Shown one piece after another: positions 12,236 through 14,661 of a stretch of 14,661 nucleotides of DNA. Numbering within the stretch: position 1 is the first letter of the stretch; every line of letters starts with the position of its first letter. Source of the stretch: Bacteroidales bacterium (lineage in GTDB: Bacteria > Bacteroidota > Bacteroidia > Bacteroidales > GCA-2748055). A program made the translations under genes and the position numbers. The DNA lies in the NCBI GenBank assembly GCA_029934875.1, contig JAOZLK010000041.1, positions 1 to 14,661 of the forward strand. Reading direction: 5' to 3'. The notes beneath the pieces were generated by a model, which worked only from the letters and a program-made list of their open reading frames with translations, did not search any database and was not told the origin of the DNA.

Positions 12236-14661
12236 TTAACATAGGTGTCCCTGATGGTCTTCACCCGGATTTCACGTTTGATGCCGGCCTTGAGATCTGT
12301 CTTCAAATGAATCAGCTTTGATTCACCGGGCAGGAGATCGAAGTAATTGTCTTCAAAGAATCCCTCTCCATCCATGGAAAGATATACATTCTTTGCAAGG
12401 ACATCGGAAGTGAGCTCCAGCATGTATCCCTTCTCGGTATTACTTGCTTTAAGGGTGATTTCAGCTTTGGGCAGATCGATCTCTTTGATGGGGGCGAAAT
12501 AGTAGAGGTTGGAGGAGATCTCCTTCCCATTTTCCAAGAGTTTGGCTTCCAGGAGATGCTCATTGGCTCCATGGCTTCCCAGTAGCTGCTTTACCGGGAT
12601 CTCAAATTGAAGTGCACTGGTATTGGCAGCTACATCGATTGTTCCTTCCTCACTCCAGGCCGTTTCACCCGAGAAATTTAGCAGGCGCAGGGAAAGGGTC
12701 CCCTCAAAGGCCGTAAGCCGGTCGGAGACCACATGCACCTTCATAATGCCATCCTCGTTTCGGGGTGCAAGCAGTACTTCTGCAAATGCTTTTTTTGAAA
12801 AGTATTGAAGGGCCTTCCATCTCACATAATAGTCGGTGCTTGACCAGGAAGCCACCGGCCAGCAGTCGTTGATCTGCCAGTAAAGACTACCCATGGTATA
12901 GGGCATGGCAATGCGGTGCCCCTCCATGGCCTTCTTTACACCTTCCGCCTGCAGCACATGGCTCAGGTAGAGATAGGATTCAAAGTCCGGGGGTTTCTTG
13001 TAGTCCCTCAACATATAAGTTTCGATGGTAACATTCCCGATGGAGGAACGCTGGTGCGATTGCATCACTTCGGAGTAAATATCAAAATCGCTTTCAGCGG
13101 CGTATTCTTTTACGGTTTTTATTTCGGGGAAGGATTGGAAGCCATATTCCGACATGAAACGGGCCAGGTAGCTATGATAGTTTTCGAAGGGTTCTTTTCC
13201 CCACCAGACTCCCCAGTAGTGACTGTCGCCGTTGGCCAGGTCCTCGGCAATGCTATCGCCCGACTGTGGGCTCGATGCCCAGTAGAAACGGTCGGGATCG
13301 TTAGCGGCAACAGCTCCGGGGAGCACATCCAGGAATATATCTTTATAGGCCTTCCACTGGGCATTTGCCCCAGCCTGATTCTCAGCTTCAGCCCTCTCTT
13401 TCCAGCCCCACAGCCACCAGGCTGATAGAACCTCGTTGTTACCGCACCAGAGGGCAAGGCAGGGGTGATTTCTTAAGCGTTTGATATTGTCAATGGCCTC
13501 CTTTTCAACACTCTCAAGGAATTCGGGATGTCCCGGGTACATGTTGCAGGCAAACATGAAATCCTGCCACACCAGCATTCCGTGTTTGTCGCACAGATCA
13601 TAGAATATATCTTTCTCGTAGATTCCTCCTCCCCATACGCGCAGCATATTAAAGTTGCTCTCTTTGGCAGTCATGATAATCTTTTCATATTTCTCCGGGC
13701 TCACTCTGTCCAGGAAGGCGTCGCTGGGAATGTAGTTGGCACCTTTCATGAAAACGGGATACCCGTTCAGCTTGAAGTAGAATGAAGTACCCTCCTGATC
13801 TTTATCCCTTATAAGTTCAATGGTTCGCAATCCTATCTTGTGAGTAAGCTTTTGTACCCCTTCGGTGGTGTTAAGAATTCCTGACACCTGGTATAGATAG
13901 GCCTCACCCAATCCATTGGTCCACCATCGCCGGGGATCCTCAATCTCAAAATCCACAGCATATACATGACTTCCCTCCCGGATCTCCACTTCATTGCTGG
14001 CAAAAACGGAGTGCATGACCTCCACCGAAACTGTGCCCTGCCTGACGCCCTTCGATTCAATTTCAAAATAGGCCGTAAGGCTGGCTTTTGAGTCAGACAG
14101 GCTGTTCTGAACGATCCTCAGATCATTGATCCTGGCCTCGTTCCAGCCCTTCAGCAGGATGGGCTTCCAGATACCGCTGGTGACCAGCCTGGGCCCCCAG
14201 TCCCATCCAAAATGACATTGGGCCTTGCGAATGTGCGGACTCACAGCCTTCTCTCCCGGAACCTGGCCGATCTTGGCCAGGTCATTATCCGAGGTTTCCA
14301 GTCGATGGGGATAGTTGTCGTATTTTTCTATGCCTGTGTTGATTGGCGAGTGAAACATGATTTCCAATTCGTTGGAGCCCTCCCGGAGGACTCCCTTTAC
14401 ATCCACCTCCCACTCCCTGAACATATTATCGGCTTCAAGGATCAGCTGCTCGTTTAAAAACACATCTGCGTGGGTGTCAAGCCCCAGGAACTGTAGCACA
14501 ATCTGCTGCTTTTCCATGAGTGCTGCCGGAACATCCAGGAGGGTTTTATACACCCAGTCTTTTTTATCGATCCATTGAACATCATGTTCATTGAGCCGAT
14601 AGAAGGGATCTTCGATAAGCCCGTTTCGGATCAGGTCGGTATGTACACAGCCGGGAACGGC
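12232..14661 (-). CDS. GH2 family beta-mannosidase, N-terminus cut by the window edge
   Basis: Glycoside hydrolase family 2 enzyme that removes beta-linked mannose from non-reducing ends of oligosaccharides. The frame is open to the right edge, giving 809 visible residues. The first visible residues, VPGCVHTDLIRNGLI then DPFYRLNE, are the typical beta-mannosidase N-terminal sugar-binding domain, so only the signal or first few dozen residues are missing. The catalytic acid/base lies in CGNNEV (E410 of the fragment) and the nucleophile in SEYGFQSFPE (E505), about 95 residues apart as expected. The flanking RVWGGGIYE and MLVWQDFMFACNMYP are family hallmarks. The C-terminal beta-sandwich region ends at 12232. 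A GTG at 14553 could be mistaken for a start but lies inside the first domain. Upstream neighbours are outside the window. Confidence 0.93.
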   Translation of the reverse strand, partial: AVPGCVHTDLIRNGLIEDPFYRLNEHDVQWIDKKDWVYKTLLDVPAALMEKQQIVLQFLGLDTHADVFLNEQLILEADNMFREWEVDVKGVLREGSNELEIMFHSPINTGIEKYDNYPHRLETSDNDLAKIGQVPGEKAVSPHIRKAQCHFGWDWGPRLVTSGIWKPILLKGWNEARINDLRIVQNSLSDSKASLTAYFEIESKGVRQGTVSVEVMHSVFASNEVEIREGSHVYAVDFEIEDPRRWWTNGLGEAYLYQVSGILNTTEGVQKLTHKIGLRTIELIRDKDQEGTSFYFKLNGYPVFMKGANYIPSDAFLDRVSPEKYEKIIMTAKESNFNMLRVWGGGIYEKDIFYDLCDKHGMLVWQDFMFACNMYPGHPEFLESVEKEAIDNIKRLRNHPCLALWCGNNEVLSAWWLWGWKERAEAENQAGANAQWKAYKDIFLDVLPGAVAANDPDRFYWASSPQSGDSIAEDLANGDSHYWGVWWGKEPFENYHSYLARFMSEYGFQSFPEIKTVKEYAAESDFDIYSEVMQSHQRSSIGNVTIETYMLRDYKKPPDFESYLYLSHVLQAEGVKKAMEGHRIAMPYTMGSLYWQINDCWPVASWSSTDYYVRWKALQYFSKKAFAEVLLAPRNEDGIMKVHVVSDRLTAFEGTLSLRLLNFSGETAWSEEGTIDVAANTSALQFEIPVKQLLGSHGANEHLLEAKLLENGKEISSNLYYFAPIKEIDLPKAEITLKASNTEKGYMLELTSDVLAKNVYLSMDGEGFFEDNYFDLLPGESKLIHLKTDLKAGIKREIRVKTIRDTYVN

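Noticed and set aside
12916..13425. A 169-codon plus-strand open frame inside the mannosidase gene
   Set aside because: It is antisense to the conserved catalytic region of a GH2 enzyme and has no domain features of its own.

Overview
The window is typical Bacteroidota (Bacteroidetes) DNA, most likely Bacteroidales or a relative. The evidence is a 952-residue Bacteroides-type bifunctional fucokinase/GDP-fucose pyrophosphorylase (Fkp), a type IX secretion (T9SS) C-terminal sorting tail, promoter-like TTTG / TAnnTTTG elements, weak or absent Shine-Dalgarno sequences, and families frequent in this phylum (DUF1080 and DUF2202 proteins, small HMA-like/AraC regulators, GH2 beta-mannosidase). No rRNA, tRNA, CRISPR array, transposase or insertion sequence was seen. 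Coding density is very high and no gene-free stretch exceeds about 175 bases.

Layout. (1) At the left edge on the minus strand is the 5' end of a secreted DUF1080 (3-keto-disaccharide hydrolase-like) gene, divergent from fkp on the plus strand. (2) fkp ends 2 bases from the end of a convergent seven-gene minus-strand cluster (10765 down to 3133). In transcription order the cluster encodes a PqqD-like protein, an ATP-grasp ligase, a fold-type III PLP decarboxylase, a urea-transporter-like membrane domain fused to an M23 metallopeptidase, an outer-membrane TPR/beta-barrel protein, a secreted TPR protein and a T9SS-sorted protein. Genes overlap or sit 10 to 26 bases apart, so they are probably one operon. 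(3) Divergent from it is a small AraC-family regulator with a degenerate HMA-like N-terminal domain, the obvious candidate regulator. The 174-base gap holds a 15-base palindrome and candidate promoter elements for both directions. (4) A DUF2202 ferritin-like lipoprotein follows on the plus strand. Its stop codon overlaps that of a convergent GH2 beta-mannosidase gene that runs off the right edge.

The unusual part is the seven-gene cluster. PqqD-fold proteins bind peptides, ATP-grasp enzymes make amide-type bonds, and fold-type III PLP enzymes decarboxylate basic amino acids or amino-acid conjugates. The cluster then supplies an inner-membrane channel-like module fused to a peptidase, an outer-membrane barrel, a periplasmic TPR protein and a surface or secreted product. 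This reads like a pathway that makes a modified amino acid or peptide in the cytoplasm and handles it across the envelope. That role is inference: no substrate, precursor peptide or urea enzyme is visible. The flanking genes (Fkp, DUF1080, beta-mannosidase) are glycan metabolism and look unrelated.
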